Notes: generated by a model not told the origin, from the letters alone. A DNA stretch of 64,000 nt from Cylindrospermum stagnale PCC 7417 (GCF_000317535.1 NC_019757.1:5793501-5857500), one strand, 5' to 3'. Shown: positions 1 to 8,508, numbered from the stretch's first letter. Program-made: numbers and translations.

Positions 1-110
1 AACCTCACCCTGGTTCTGCTACGCACAACCTGTCCCTCTCCTTGTGAAGGAGAGGGATGTCTGTTAGGACAGGGTGAGGTTTTTCAAGATTTTTGGGTAA
101 TTGGATAACT
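1..110. repeat. Dispersed inverted-repeat element
   Basis: The segment opens with AACCTCACCCTGG and closes with CAGGGTGAGGTTTT. An inner stem CCTCTCCTTGTGAAGGAGAGG sits between these arms. A related copy in the other orientation lies near 39.34-39.51 kb, so this is a mobile or dispersed non-coding repeat. No gene is visible in it. Confidence 0.7.
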
Positions 111-215
111 TGTGTGTACACGGTAGCTTTTTAAGGGGGATTGGGGGTATCTGCTTTTTTGCAGTATTGGGTTAAATATGCTTCACCGAAACCTGTTGGC
201 TAAACTAGGAATTAT

Positions 216-283
216 GCGATCGCTGGAGAGCGGGGCGTAGCCCATCGCATCCCGCAGGTGCTTTGTGCGATCGCTTCCAACGG
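216..283. repeat. HIP1-bounded palindromic repeat
   Basis: Two GCGATCGC octamers (216 and 267) bracket a GC-rich segment containing GGGGCGTAGCCCATCGC. The same word recurs near 40.67 kb, and its complement GGGCTACGCCCC near 8.6 kb. This is a dispersed cyanobacterial repeat with no coding content. Confidence 0.6.
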
Positions 284-394
284 GCAAAAATTCCCTGACT
301 GGAACGAAACCCAACATTTCAGCGACTTTGTTGGGTTAAGGGGACACTTATAACGAAGATTTAGTTGATGTTAAAACAGCTATTTGATGCCATA

Positions 395-678
395 TAGCGG
401 TTCTCGTTTTTATACAATACACTTTGACCTCTCTCCAAACCTCTCCCCTGCAAGGGGAGAGGCTTTGAGGTTTGCTCCCATTCCCTCTTAGGGAAGGGGT
501 TGGGGGTTAGGTCTGTATTAGATTCAACTGCAAAACATAGCGGTTCTCGTTTTGATGCAATACGTTTTGACCTCTCTCCAAACCTCTCCCCTGCAAGGGG
601 AGAGGCTTTGAGGTTTGCTCCCATTCCCTCTTAGGGAAGGGGTTGGGGGTTAGGTCTGTATTAGATTCAACTGCAAAC
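395..678. repeat. Tandem duplication, two ~143-bp units
   Basis: Two nearly identical units begin with TAGCGGTTCTCGTTTT, at 395 and 538. Each contains a CCTCTCCCCTGCAAGGGGAGAGG hairpin and ends in ATTCAACTGCAAA. A shorter relative of the unit start (ATAGCGGTTCTCG) occurs near 4.22 kb. The second unit ends directly before the remnant of a toxin-antitoxin locus. Confidence 0.85.
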
Positions 679-681
679 CGC

Positions 682-771
682 TCGCTATATGAAATATTTG
701 GTAAAGAGGTTTTAAAAGATAAACCACCGATTTTAGAAGCTTTTGTGGTTGAAGCTGAGGTGACTATCTAA
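682..771 (+). pseudogene. C-terminal stub of a small ORF upstream of hicA remnant
   Basis: Reading in the frame that stops at 769-771 gives a peptide ending KPPILEAFVVEAEVTI. The stop overlaps the next start as TAATG, the coupling expected of antitoxin-toxin operons. Its 5' part is missing and replaced by the 143-bp repeat. It could be the tail of a HicB-like antitoxin, but the fragment is too short to assign a family. Confidence 0.4.
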
Positions 772-824
772 TGTCTCGATTCCCGGTAGATGCCCCGAAA
801 CCAAAAGTTATCAGAATATTAGAA
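771..824 (+). pseudogene. HicA-type toxin remnant (N-terminal stub)
   Basis: The ATG at 771 starts MSRFPVDAPKPKVIRILE. This resembles the usual N-terminus of cyanobacterial HicA/YcfA mRNA-interferase toxins, where the Lys-x-hydrophobic helix precedes the conserved glycine and histidine. Homology ends after about 17 residues, and the frame then runs antisense through the pentapeptide tail of the neighbouring NACHT gene. The catalytic histidine and the dsRNA-binding-like fold are absent, so this is a dead toxin end truncated at the junction with the NACHT gene. Confidence 0.55.
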
Positions 825-825
825 A

Positions 826-3711
826 TTAAGGCTGAGGGGGGTTATCACTTGAGTCTGCTTCTTCAGGCTCGAAATGATCCGGTAAAAGCTTTGGCCATTC
901 AACATCCGCCCCTACAAGATTCACCCCTACAAGATTCACCCCTACAAGATTCGCCTCTACAAGATTCGCCCCTTCAAGATTCGCCCCTACAAGATTCGCC
1001 CCTACAAGATTCGCCCCTACAAGATTCACCCCTTCAAGATCCGCCCCTTCAAGATTCACCCCTACAAGATACGCCCCTTCAAGATTCGCCCCTACAAGAT
1101 ACGCCCGTACAAGATTCGCCCCTACAAGATTCGCCCCTTCAAGATCCGCCCCTCCAAGATCCGCCCGTACAAGATACGCCCCTCCAAGATCCGCCCGTAC
1201 AAGATACGCCTGTTGAAGATCCGCCCAAGCAAGTTGCACCTCTACAAGATTAGCCCGCTCAAGATTTACATGGTCAAAATCTTTGCCGATTAGATTACAG
1301 TTTTGCAAATCTAAAAAACTCAAGCAATTTAAGCAAAAAACTTCATTAGCGTAATTCACTCTTTGCCCATGAAGCCTAGAAATCCACACACCGAAAGCTT
1401 CAGGAGAATGCCATTTTATTTCTGAAACTTTGTTTGTCAGCCTAGCACAAGCATTTAAAACAGCTAACAAAGCCTCTTCCGCATTACGAGCTTGGCGATT
1501 TGCTTCTTGAAAAGTACCAATCCCTAATCTTTCCATTGGCATTCCCTGTTTCAGCATATAGCTAATCAGGTTACACAGTGTTTGTTGCCATGCACCAACA
1601 TCAACCTTATATTTATCTTGCTGCAAACGAATTTCATTGACAACAAACTCAAAAATATATTTATCCATCGCAGTTAAACCACAGATTTTTGCCCACCATT
1701 CTAAAGCTTGTTTTTTATCCAACCCAATATCTGAATCTTCTTTCCGTTTTAGCTCTTGATGAATCAGATTTAACTGTCGTACAATTTCCCTAGCTGCTAA
1801 ATACTCACCAAAGCTTTTGTGAGTAAATTCAAAAGTTTCTTCCCGATTTTTTACTCCACGCTGACGAAAATAAAAAGCAGTAAGCAAGCGAGTGAAACTA
1901 GCTCTTTTATCTTCTTTGAAAATCTTTAATATTCGGTCGATGATATGACTATCACAATAGTTTTCTATTTCTGAAACTGTTGTGACTCTAATATCACCAC
2001 CATGCCAAGCAGCAATGGCAATTCCCTCCAACATCCTAATAAAATCTTTTTCTTCAATTCCCTTAATATGTGGATTCTGATTATTTCCCCAGGCTCGCTG
2101 ATAAACTTTTGTGAGTAAATGTGCATAAATTTCATTCAGGTTGCTGTTTTCGGTGAAATTTACTTCTTTGCTTTCATAGCTTAAAGCCACTAAGTAATTG
2201 AGCAATGGTTGAGCAGTAATTTCTCTTAAATTACCTTGATCTAGCTCTGTTGGTAGTTCACTATAGCCAAGACCGCTAGCTTGACCATAATTTTGCCACC
2301 AAATTTGTCTTTGGTCTGTTTCTAATAATTTATTTACATCAATATAGTTATTGTCCTTTATCTGTTGTTGATCTATAAAATAGGGAATAACATTTAGAAC
2401 TTGTTTGGATTTGCGAAATTCACTTTGATTTTTTTGTACAACTATTTCCCGACCACTAATTAAAACTAGCAACCGAGTTTGAACTGCATTAAATGAATCA
2501 ACTTGTCTTCTCACTTCACTAATAAAGCTTTGGGCAACTCCCTCAGCAATTTTGCCCTGCTTCGCTAATTCATCCAAACCATCAAAAATAATCAGTAAGC
2601 GGTCTACAAAGTTTTCTTTTTTCAGGGGATTAGGTGGCAGAGGAATATCCCGCATTGACTCGATAAATTTACCAATGGCTTCAACTAAATCAGCTTCTGG
2701 ATCAAAAAGATCCAACTGAATAAATAAAACTGGTATTTTCCCTTTTACTTTTTCTGCCTGTGTAGCTGCAAATATTTTCGCAAAGGAAGATTTACCACTA
2801 CCAGGGCCACCACTAATTATCCGAATAGCATCACTTTTATCAGCTTGCTCTAGCCATGTTTGTAATTCCTCTTCTAATTTAACTACAATCCGCTTAACTT
2901 TATTATCTTCTCGTTGATGATTTCTGGAGCTACTATCAGAGTAGTGATCATCTTGACTTTCTATTTTCTCCTCATAATAAGCCCGTAAAGGAACATAAAC
3001 CTGTCTTAAACCAAATGCTTCATCAAACATCCTTTCTTCAACCTGTTTTTGCAGCCATGCAGAATAACGCCGCCATGAAAGTTCCTGTTTAGCTTTTTGT
3101 TCAGCAGGTTTACTAAAAAGATTGTCTAGCTCTGTTTGTAACTTGGCATATTTATCAGGATGCTTTGCCGACTCTGCATATAGAGCATCTATAAATTCAT
3201 AAGGCAACCGATTACTAATTGCTTCGGCTGGCGCTGGTTTGAGATTAAATTCTGTTTGCAACCACTGAGCAAAAGGGGTTTTGATTTCTGCAATAACAGC
3301 AAAGTCTTGAGGACGTTCAAAAAAATCATGATAAATAGTTATTTCTCCTTGTTCCAGTTTTTCTAAACATTGGTTGAGGCGATTTTCAGAAATTATCTGA
3401 AGGTCATCTTGCTTTACTTTGTTTCCTAGATTTGCTAGTTGTACTAAATCTTTATTATCTTCCACCAAGTTAACCATTGCCTGTGTCAGAGCAGAAAAAA
3501 TCAGCAACCAAGCAATTTCGCCCGGTTCTTGTGTTAATCCAAGCGCTGCCCCAATATCTATAATATTTTCTGGCACATTACCCAAATTACCAGTAGCTGC
3601 ATTTGCTAAAGCTTTGAGCATTCCTATAAAAAGACTCCGCCCATCGACTTGAATATTTCTGTTGATGAGAGCAACGGGTTTAGTGAGGAGGATACCAGGT
3701 CTGTTATTCAT
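826..3711 (-). CDS. NACHT-family NTPase with C-terminal pentapeptide repeats
   Basis: This 961-residue protein has three parts. Residues 1 to about 290 form an unassigned N-terminal region. The NACHT-type P-loop NTPase follows, with Walker A GGPGSGKSS at 301-309 and Walker B LLIIFDGLDEL near 372-382. A helical region runs to about residue 800. The C-terminal 130 residues are pentapeptide repeats of the A(D/N)LxG type (ANLVG, ADLEG), which should fold as a right-handed beta-helix. NACHT proteins are STAND-type signalling ATPases in which a C-terminal sensor gates an N-terminal effector. Some bacterial members protect against phage, but nothing here shows that directly. The repeat-encoding DNA at about 905-1255 is an unusually uniform 15-bp array. 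The gene abuts a dead HicA stub downstream and a minisatellite upstream. No TIR, protease or nuclease motif was recognised in the N-terminus. Confidence 0.85.
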   Translation of the reverse strand: MNNRPGILLTKPVALINRNIQVDGRSLFIGMLKALANAATGNLGNVPENIIDIGAALGLTQEPGEIAWLLIFSALTQAMVNLVEDNKDLVQLANLGNKVKQDDLQIISENRLNQCLEKLEQGEITIYHDFFERPQDFAVIAEIKTPFAQWLQTEFNLKPAPAEAISNRLPYEFIDALYAESAKHPDKYAKLQTELDNLFSKPAEQKAKQELSWRRYSAWLQKQVEERMFDEAFGLRQVYVPLRAYYEEKIESQDDHYSDSSSRNHQREDNKVKRIVVKLEEELQTWLEQADKSDAIRIISGGPGSGKSSFAKIFAATQAEKVKGKIPVLFIQLDLFDPEADLVEAIGKFIESMRDIPLPPNPLKKENFVDRLLIIFDGLDELAKQGKIAEGVAQSFISEVRRQVDSFNAVQTRLLVLISGREIVVQKNQSEFRKSKQVLNVIPYFIDQQQIKDNNYIDVNKLLETDQRQIWWQNYGQASGLGYSELPTELDQGNLREITAQPLLNYLVALSYESKEVNFTENSNLNEIYAHLLTKVYQRAWGNNQNPHIKGIEEKDFIRMLEGIAIAAWHGGDIRVTTVSEIENYCDSHIIDRILKIFKEDKRASFTRLLTAFYFRQRGVKNREETFEFTHKSFGEYLAAREIVRQLNLIHQELKRKEDSDIGLDKKQALEWWAKICGLTAMDKYIFEFVVNEIRLQQDKYKVDVGAWQQTLCNLISYMLKQGMPMERLGIGTFQEANRQARNAEEALLAVLNACARLTNKVSEIKWHSPEAFGVWISRLHGQRVNYANEVFCLNCLSFLDLQNCNLIGKDFDHVNLERANLVEVQLAWADLQQAYLVRADLGGAYLVRADLGGADLEGANLVGANLVRAYLVGANLEGAYLVGVNLEGADLEGVNLVGANLVGANLVGANLEGANLVEANLVGVNLVGVNLVGADVEWPKLLPDHFEPEEADSSDNPPQP

Positions 3712-3778
3712 AGCTGTTGTGTTGATTTCAGTGCTTATGTATTTTATTTAACTCATATATATCTTGTAGCATTTCTCG

Positions 3779-4140
3779 TTATTTTGTACTATTTGCATCA
3801 GGCTGCGAATGCGCGACCTTAGAGCTTGAAACTTCTACCCTAAACCTCGGAACTTCCACCCTAAAGCTCGAAACTTCCACCCTAAAGCTTGGAACTTGCA
3901 GCCTAAAGCTTGGAACTTTGAGCCTAAAGCTGGAAACTTTGACCTCAAAGGCTCGAAACTTGCAGCCTAAAGCTGGAAATTTGGAGCCTAAAGCTTGAAA
4001 CTTCGAGCTTAAAGCTGGAAACTTTGACCTCAAAGGCTCGGAACTTTCACCCTAAAGCTTGGAACTTTGAGCCTAAAGCATAAAACTTTGAGCTTGAAGC
4101 TCGAAAAATGAAGCTTTGAGTTTGGGATGTCGAGCTTTTA
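3779..4140. repeat. 21-bp minisatellite upstream of the NACHT gene
   Basis: Roughly fifteen degenerate units of about 21 bp follow the pattern CCTAAAGCTTGGAACTTTGAG. Because 21 is divisible by three, an 84-codon frame stays open on the minus strand and reads as a seven-residue repeat (xxFRVEVSS-like). It has no convincing RBS and no non-repetitive domain, so I treat it as repeat DNA and not as a gene. It occupies the promoter side of the NACHT gene. Confidence 0.8.
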
Positions 4141-4214
4141 CCTTCAACATTTAAGCTCAAAGCTATAAATTTCCATCTTTTAGGCTAATTAATGGGGGTT
4201 CTCAGAAGGGTGAG

Positions 4215-4283
4215 GTACAGACTATAGCGGTTCTCGGTTGCCTACAATACACAATGTAGAGACGTTACATGTAACGTCTCTAC
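4215..4283. repeat. Dispersed repeat with perfect 28-bp palindrome
   Basis: An ATAGCGGTTCTCG word related to the 395-678 repeat is followed by a perfect 28-bp palindrome at 4256-4283, with arms GTAGAGACGTTACA. Related palindromes with the same GTAGAGACGT arms but different centres lie near 40.97 and 42.08 kb. It could act as a transcript-end hairpin for the minus-strand gene that ends at 4298. Confidence 0.7.
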
Positions 4284-4297
4284 ATTCTTAGCAGGAT

Positions 4298-4765
4298 TTA
4301 TGGGGCTGGAGCCTCTGGTTTCTTGGTTTTACGGGCAAATCTGCGCCCTAATTCATCAAGCGCAGCGTCTAAACCTTGGGTGTTACCGCTGACTTTGGCG
4401 TAGTTATAAACAGTTAGTGCAGCGACATAAGCTTCACTACCAGCAGCTAAACAAGTATCATCAATTAATGCTTGTAGCTGGGAGAGTGATAGCACTATGG
4501 GATATAAAGCCTCAAAAAGTTCCACATCCCGACGCATTTCGTCAACATCGAAATATCTAGGTAAAATATCTGGGTTTTGTGTGGCTACTTCCAAGGCTTT
4601 AACCACAAACGCCCGACTCTTATCACCTAGCTTGGGTAAAGCAATGCGCTCGTCTTTTGACAGGTCGATTAAAAACGGTAACTTTTCCTTGATGGTAGCT
4701 ACAGCCTTTAATACCGCTTCTCGGTCTGCGGGGGAAAGAGTAGCATTAATGCGATTTTCAGCCAT
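4298..4765 (-). CDS. Conserved hypothetical protein, all-helical
   Basis: The 155-residue product starts at MAENRINATLS. An in-frame ATG lies 14 codons upstream, but the inner start has an AGGA motif about ten bases before it. The protein is predicted mostly helical and soluble, with no signal peptide or membrane segment. A Lys/Pro-rich tail (KTKKPEAPAP) closes it. I recognise no family or catalytic motif. It is transcribed in the same direction as the pentapeptide-RidA gene upstream but is separated from it by 200 bp of repeat DNA, so co-transcription is uncertain. Confidence 0.7.
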   Translation of the reverse strand: MAENRINATLSPADREAVLKAVATIKEKLPFLIDLSKDERIALPKLGDKSRAFVVKALEVATQNPDILPRYFDVDEMRRDVELFEALYPIVLSLSQLQALIDDTCLAAGSEAYVAALTVYNYAKVSGNTQGLDAALDELGRRFARKTKKPEAPAP

Positions 4766-4854
4766 GTTGGTAAATCCTGGTAAGTCATTAATACTCAGTG
4801 TTCCCAAAGCAGGAATAGCGATCGCCTCTCAACCCACCCCAATATTTGATCCCC

Positions 4855-4952
4855 CCACCTACGGCGACCCCCTTCCCAAGGGGGTTAAAGAAATTAAGCC
4901 CCCCCTGTTGAAAATTAAGCCCCCCTTTTTAAGGGGGGTTGGGGGGATCTTC
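4855..4952. repeat. C-rich/G-rich dispersed repeat
   Basis: Runs such as TTAAGCCCCCC and TTTTTAAGGGGGGTTGGGGGG form a strong fold-back. A shorter relative (TTTTTAAGGGGGATTGGGGG) occurs at about 130-148. This is a non-coding dispersed element between the hypothetical gene and the pentapeptide-RidA gene. Confidence 0.6.
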
Positions 4953-4967
4953 GAGAGATATTGATCA

Positions 4968-6275
4968 CTAACCAGCAATCACCGCAATACAATCAATCTC
5001 CACCAGCACATTTTTCGGCAACCGCGACACCTGAACACAAGCACGCGCAGGGGCGGTATCTTCCGAGAAATATTTACCATAAACCGCATTCACAGCGGCG
5101 AAATCATTCATATCAGCTAAAAATACAGTAGTTTTCACTACATCTTCAAAGGTTGCACCGGCTTCCTTCAGGATGGCTTCAAGATTAGCCATTACTTGCT
5201 CAGTTTGCTTAATCACATCATCAGTGTAGAGAACATCGCCCAACCGGGGATCGATGGCAATTTGCCCAGCCACAAATAACATTTGACCAGAAGCCAGAAT
5301 GGCTTGATTATATGGCCCCACTGGTGCAGGTGCTTTATCAGTACGTATTACTTTATTAGTCATAGATATCACTTTGTCTAACAGTGCTGCTTGCTGATTG
5401 AATTCCCAAGAGGTAGAAGTCAGTTTATAAACTTCTCCATCAGGCATTATCGCACCAGTCAGGTCAGCATTTTCAAAGGTTGCACCATAGATATTTGCAC
5501 CAGTTAAATTTGCCTTTCTCAAATTGGCGTCATTTAGATTTGCTCCCATGAGATTTGCAAATCGTAGTTTAGCTCTTTCTAAATTTGCCCCTTGAAGAAA
5601 TGATTTTGCCAGGTCTGTAACTTGTAAATTTGCTTCTGTAAAATCTAAATTAGCTAAATTCATCCCTGACAAATCAACTTGAGATAGATTTGCTCTATGA
5701 AATTTAGTTCCTTGAATTTTGGCGTTTTGCAGCTTGGCTTCAGTTAAGTTTGCCAGAGTAAAATTAGATCCGATTAAGTAAGTTTCATCCAAATTTGCCT
5801 TGGTTAAGTTAGCTTTACATAGATTCACATCAGCCAATGAAGCTACAGTTAGGTCTGCACTACTAAGATTTGCTACACTCAAATTAGCCTTATCTAGGTT
5901 TGCCGATACTAATGTTGCATTGCTTAAATTTACCCCTATCAGAGTTGCCTGTTCTAAGTTTGCATAATTAAAGTTAGCGCTACTCAGATTTGACCAACTT
6001 AAATCAGCACCATTGAGGTCTGCCCAATAAAATATTGCTGAAGAACCACTTACTGAATTTAATTTTGTATCTGTTAGAGATGCTTTAGTTAGATTTGCAC
6101 TATTCAGATTTGCTTTGGTTAGGTTTGCCCCACTTAAATCGGCTCCAGTCAAATTTGAATTATATAAGTCTATTTCACTTAGGTCAGCACCTTGGAGATT
6201 TACTTCACTTAGATTTACGGAATGAAACTTCCGTCCCCCTGCGGCGTATTTCTCCAAAAGTTCCTCAGCGTCCAT
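4968..6275 (-). CDS. Pentapeptide-repeat protein fused in frame to a RidA (YjgF/UK114) domain
   Basis: The 435-residue frame combines two families. Residues 1 to about 290 are pentapeptide repeats (ADLSGANLTKANL-type), preceded by the common leader MDAEELLEKYAAGGRKF. Residues from about 308 onward are a complete RidA domain starting MTNKVIRTDKAPAPVGPYNQ. That domain includes the family signature RACVQVSRLPKNVLVEID, whose arginine binds the imine/enamine carboxylate. RidA hydrolyses reactive 2-aminoacrylate made by PLP enzymes. The domains are joined through LDKVIS with no stop and no clear RBS before the inner ATG. This is either a genuine fusion or two genes merged by loss of a stop. A separate RidA polypeptide could still arise by internal initiation. 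Confidence 0.85.
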   Translation of the reverse strand: MDAEELLEKYAAGGRKFHSVNLSEVNLQGADLSEIDLYNSNLTGADLSGANLTKANLNSANLTKASLTDTKLNSVSGSSAIFYWADLNGADLSWSNLSSANFNYANLEQATLIGVNLSNATLVSANLDKANLSVANLSSADLTVASLADVNLCKANLTKANLDETYLIGSNFTLANLTEAKLQNAKIQGTKFHRANLSQVDLSGMNLANLDFTEANLQVTDLAKSFLQGANLERAKLRFANLMGANLNDANLRKANLTGANIYGATFENADLTGAIMPDGEVYKLTSTSWEFNQQAALLDKVISMTNKVIRTDKAPAPVGPYNQAILASGQMLFVAGQIAIDPRLGDVLYTDDVIKQTEQVMANLEAILKEAGATFEDVVKTTVFLADMNDFAAVNAVYGKYFSEDTAPARACVQVSRLPKNVLVEIDCIAVIAG

Positions 6276-6405
6276 AATGCACCATTAAATACCCTTAACG
6301 CAGTATAAACCCAGATTTCGCGCCACAGGTATTCTTCTGTTAATTAACCCTTCCTTCTCTTCCCCTCTTCCTTCGCGCTCTTTGCGTCCTTCGCGGTTCG
6401 TTTCT

Positions 6406-6837
6406 CTACCCCAACCTCGGACGAATCCCATAATGCCGATATCGCCAATAATCGCGCAAAATGCGATCGTGGTCAAAACACAAATTACCAGGAACACACC
6501 AAGACTCAAAAATCCCCACACCCTTAGCATCATCCCCCGCTAAAGGCTCACCCGTAGCTGTAGCCAAAAACACAATGCTAATTGTATGCTGCCTGCGATC
6601 GCGATTTGGGTCAGAATACACCAACAACTGTTCAACCAACTCCACCTGCAAACCCGTTTCTTCCGCAGCTTCTCGCCGTGCAGCCACCTCTACCGCTTCG
6701 CCATAATCCACAAAACCACCGGGAATTGCCCAACCCAACGGTTCATTGTGTCGCTCAATTAACACTATTGGTCGATGTGGTCTGTCAACTAATTCGATGA
6801 TGATATCAACCGTCGGCGCAGGATTTCTGTAAGTCAT
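6406..6837 (-). CDS. Nudix hydrolase
   Basis: The 143-residue protein carries a complete Nudix box, G(x5)E(x7)REAAEETGL, at residues 41-63. It hydrolyses nucleoside-diphosphate-linked substrates using Mg2+ bound by the REAAEE glutamates. The preceding [12 protein letters not shown] is typical of ADP-ribose/dNTP-type Nudix enzymes, but the substrate cannot be fixed from sequence. The C-terminal [14 protein letters not shown] helix is common in cyanobacterial members. It stands alone, divergent from malQ. Confidence 0.9.
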   Translation of the reverse strand: MTYRNPAPTVDIIIELVDRPHRPIVLIERHNEPLGWAIPGGFVDYGEAVEVAARREAAEETGLQVELVEQLLVYSDPNRDRRQHTISIVFLATATGEPLAGDDAKGVGIFESWCVPGNLCFDHDRILRDYWRYRHYGIRPRLG

Positions 6838-6839
6838 AG

Positions 6840-6870
6840 TTATTAGTCATTAGTCATTGGTCATTGGTGA
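6840..6870. repeat. Heptanucleotide (STRR-like) repeat
   Basis: Near-perfect copies of AGTCATT/GGTCATT (TTATTAGTCATTAGTCATTGG) lie in the Nudix-malQ intergenic region. Short tandemly repeated heptamers are characteristic of heterocystous cyanobacteria. Confidence 0.7.
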
Positions 6871-6999
6871 GGAATTTTTCACCCCGTCACCCCCTCTACC
6901 CATCACCCCTTTACCCTCTCACCCTTTGGACAAGTTTCAAAGCTGCCCTTACCATGATAAATTCGATGGGATCGCTTCTTGTTAGAGTTCAGGTTATTT

Positions 7000-8508
7000 A
7001 TGCCCTTTCCCCGATCCAGTGGCATTCTGCTACATCCAAGCTCCTTTCCCAGTCGATTTGGCATTGGTGATTTAGGTTTAGAAGCTTATAGTTTTATTGA
7101 TTTTCTTAAGGAAAGTTACCAGCAATATTGGCAAGTTTTACCCTTAGGCCCCACTGGGTACGGAAATTCGCCTTATATGTGCTACTCAGCAATGGCAGGA
7201 AATCCCCTGTTGATTAGCCCAGAAAAACTGCTAGATGAAGGTTTACTAGCTGAAGAAGACTTTGCTCATTTGCCTGGATTTTGGGCAGATAAAGTAGATT
7301 TTGAGCAAGTGGTACCAATTAAGATTAATCTGCTAAAAAAAGCTAGCGAGAAGTTTAAAACTCAGGCGACACCTATTCAGCAGAAACAGTTTGAGGGTTT
7401 TTGTGATAGCAAAGCCTATTGGCTAGATAATTATGCCTTGTTTATGGCGCTTAAAGATGCCCACAACGGTGCTAGCTGGCATACATGGAAGCCAGAACTG
7501 GCCAAGCGCAAACCAGCGGCATTAGATTTGGCACAACAACAGCTATCAGACCAGATTTTTTATTACAAGTTCGTCCAGTATGAGTTTTTCCGCCAGTGGT
7601 CAGCACTTAAGAGCTATGCCAATATGCGCGGTATAGAAATTATTGGCGATATACCTATTTACGTAGCTCATGATAGCGCTGATGTTTGGGCCAATCCCGA
7701 TATTTTTTGTCTAGATGAAGAGACGGGAGAAGCTGCCCAAATGGCGGGTGTGCCACCAGATTACTTTAGCGCCACCGGTCAATTGTGGGGCAACCCGGTT
7801 TATAACTGGGAGAAATTGCAAAAACAAGACTTTAAATGGTGGGTGCAACGCTTTGAAGCGATGCTGGATTATGTAGATATTATTCGCATTGACCACTTCC
7901 GGGGATTTGAGGCTTATTGGTCTGTACCCCAAGGGGAAGAAACGGCGATGAATGGCGAATGGATTGAAGCACCTGGGGATGCTTTTTTTGAAGTTATTAA
8001 ACAGAAATTGGGCAAACTACCGATTTTGGCGGAAGATTTAGGGGTGATTACCCCTGAGGTAGAAGCGCTGCGAGATAAGTTTGAATTTCCGGGGATGAAA
8101 GTTTTGCAGTTTGCTTTTGGTTCTGATCCCGGTAATCCATTTTTACCCTTCAACTACTCGCGCAATGCTGTAGTTTATACTGGCACTCACGATAATGACA
8201 CCACCGTGGGCTGGTACAACACAGCGAGTGATTGGGAAAAGCGAAATTTATGGCTTTATTTGGGTTGTATCAGTCCTCAAGGCATCAACTGGGATTTAAT
8301 TCGACTAGCGTTGAGTTCTATAGCCAATCAGGCAATTATTCCTTTACAAGATGTGTTGGGATTAGGGAACGAAGCGCGAATGAATTTTCCCGGTACCGCT
8401 GTGGGGAACTGGGGCTGGCGCTATCAAGCGGCAGTTTTGACCGAGGAATTAGGCGATCGCTTAAAAGTTCTCACCACCCTCTGTGGACGCGCCCCTAGAC
8501 AGTCCTGA
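7000..8508 (+). CDS. malQ: 4-alpha-glucanotransferase (amylomaltase, GH77)
   Basis: MalQ transfers alpha-1,4-glucan segments between maltodextrins during glycogen breakdown in the cytoplasm. The 502-residue protein starts at ATG 7000 (MPFPRSSGILLHPSSFPSR). The open frame extends seven codons further to a TTG, but the ATG begins exactly at the family's usual N-terminus. GH77 landmarks are present: GDIPIYVAHDSADVW, the nucleophile aspartate in IRIDHFRG, the acid/base glutamate in ILAEDLG, and GTHDNDT. Length is normal for the family. It is flanked by genes on the opposite strand, so it is probably monocistronic. Confidence 0.95.
   Translation: MPFPRSSGILLHPSSFPSRFGIGDLGLEAYSFIDFLKESYQQYWQVLPLGPTGYGNSPYMCYSAMAGNPLLISPEKLLDEGLLAEEDFAHLPGFWADKVDFEQVVPIKINLLKKASEKFKTQATPIQQKQFEGFCDSKAYWLDNYALFMALKDAHNGASWHTWKPELAKRKPAALDLAQQQLSDQIFYYKFVQYEFFRQWSALKSYANMRGIEIIGDIPIYVAHDSADVWANPDIFCLDEETGEAAQMAGVPPDYFSATGQLWGNPVYNWEKLQKQDFKWWVQRFEAMLDYVDIIRIDHFRGFEAYWSVPQGEETAMNGEWIEAPGDAFFEVIKQKLGKLPILAEDLGVITPEVEALRDKFEFPGMKVLQFAFGSDPGNPFLPFNYSRNAVVYTGTHDNDTTVGWYNTASDWEKRNLWLYLGCISPQGINWDLIRLALSSIANQAIIPLQDVLGLGNEARMNFPGTAVGNWGWRYQAAVLTEELGDRLKVLTTLCGRAPRQS

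Noticed and set aside
361-624. 87-codon minus-strand frame
   Set aside because: It spans the 143-bp tandem duplication and has no protein-like sequence.
771-1253. 160-codon plus-strand frame reading PLQDS repeats
   Set aside because: After the HicA-like stub it is simply the antisense of the 15-bp pentapeptide array of the NACHT gene; the open frame follows from repeat periodicity.
3779-4033. 84-codon minus-strand frame with seven-residue repeats
   Set aside because: It lies entirely in the 21-bp minisatellite, has no RBS and no non-repeat part.
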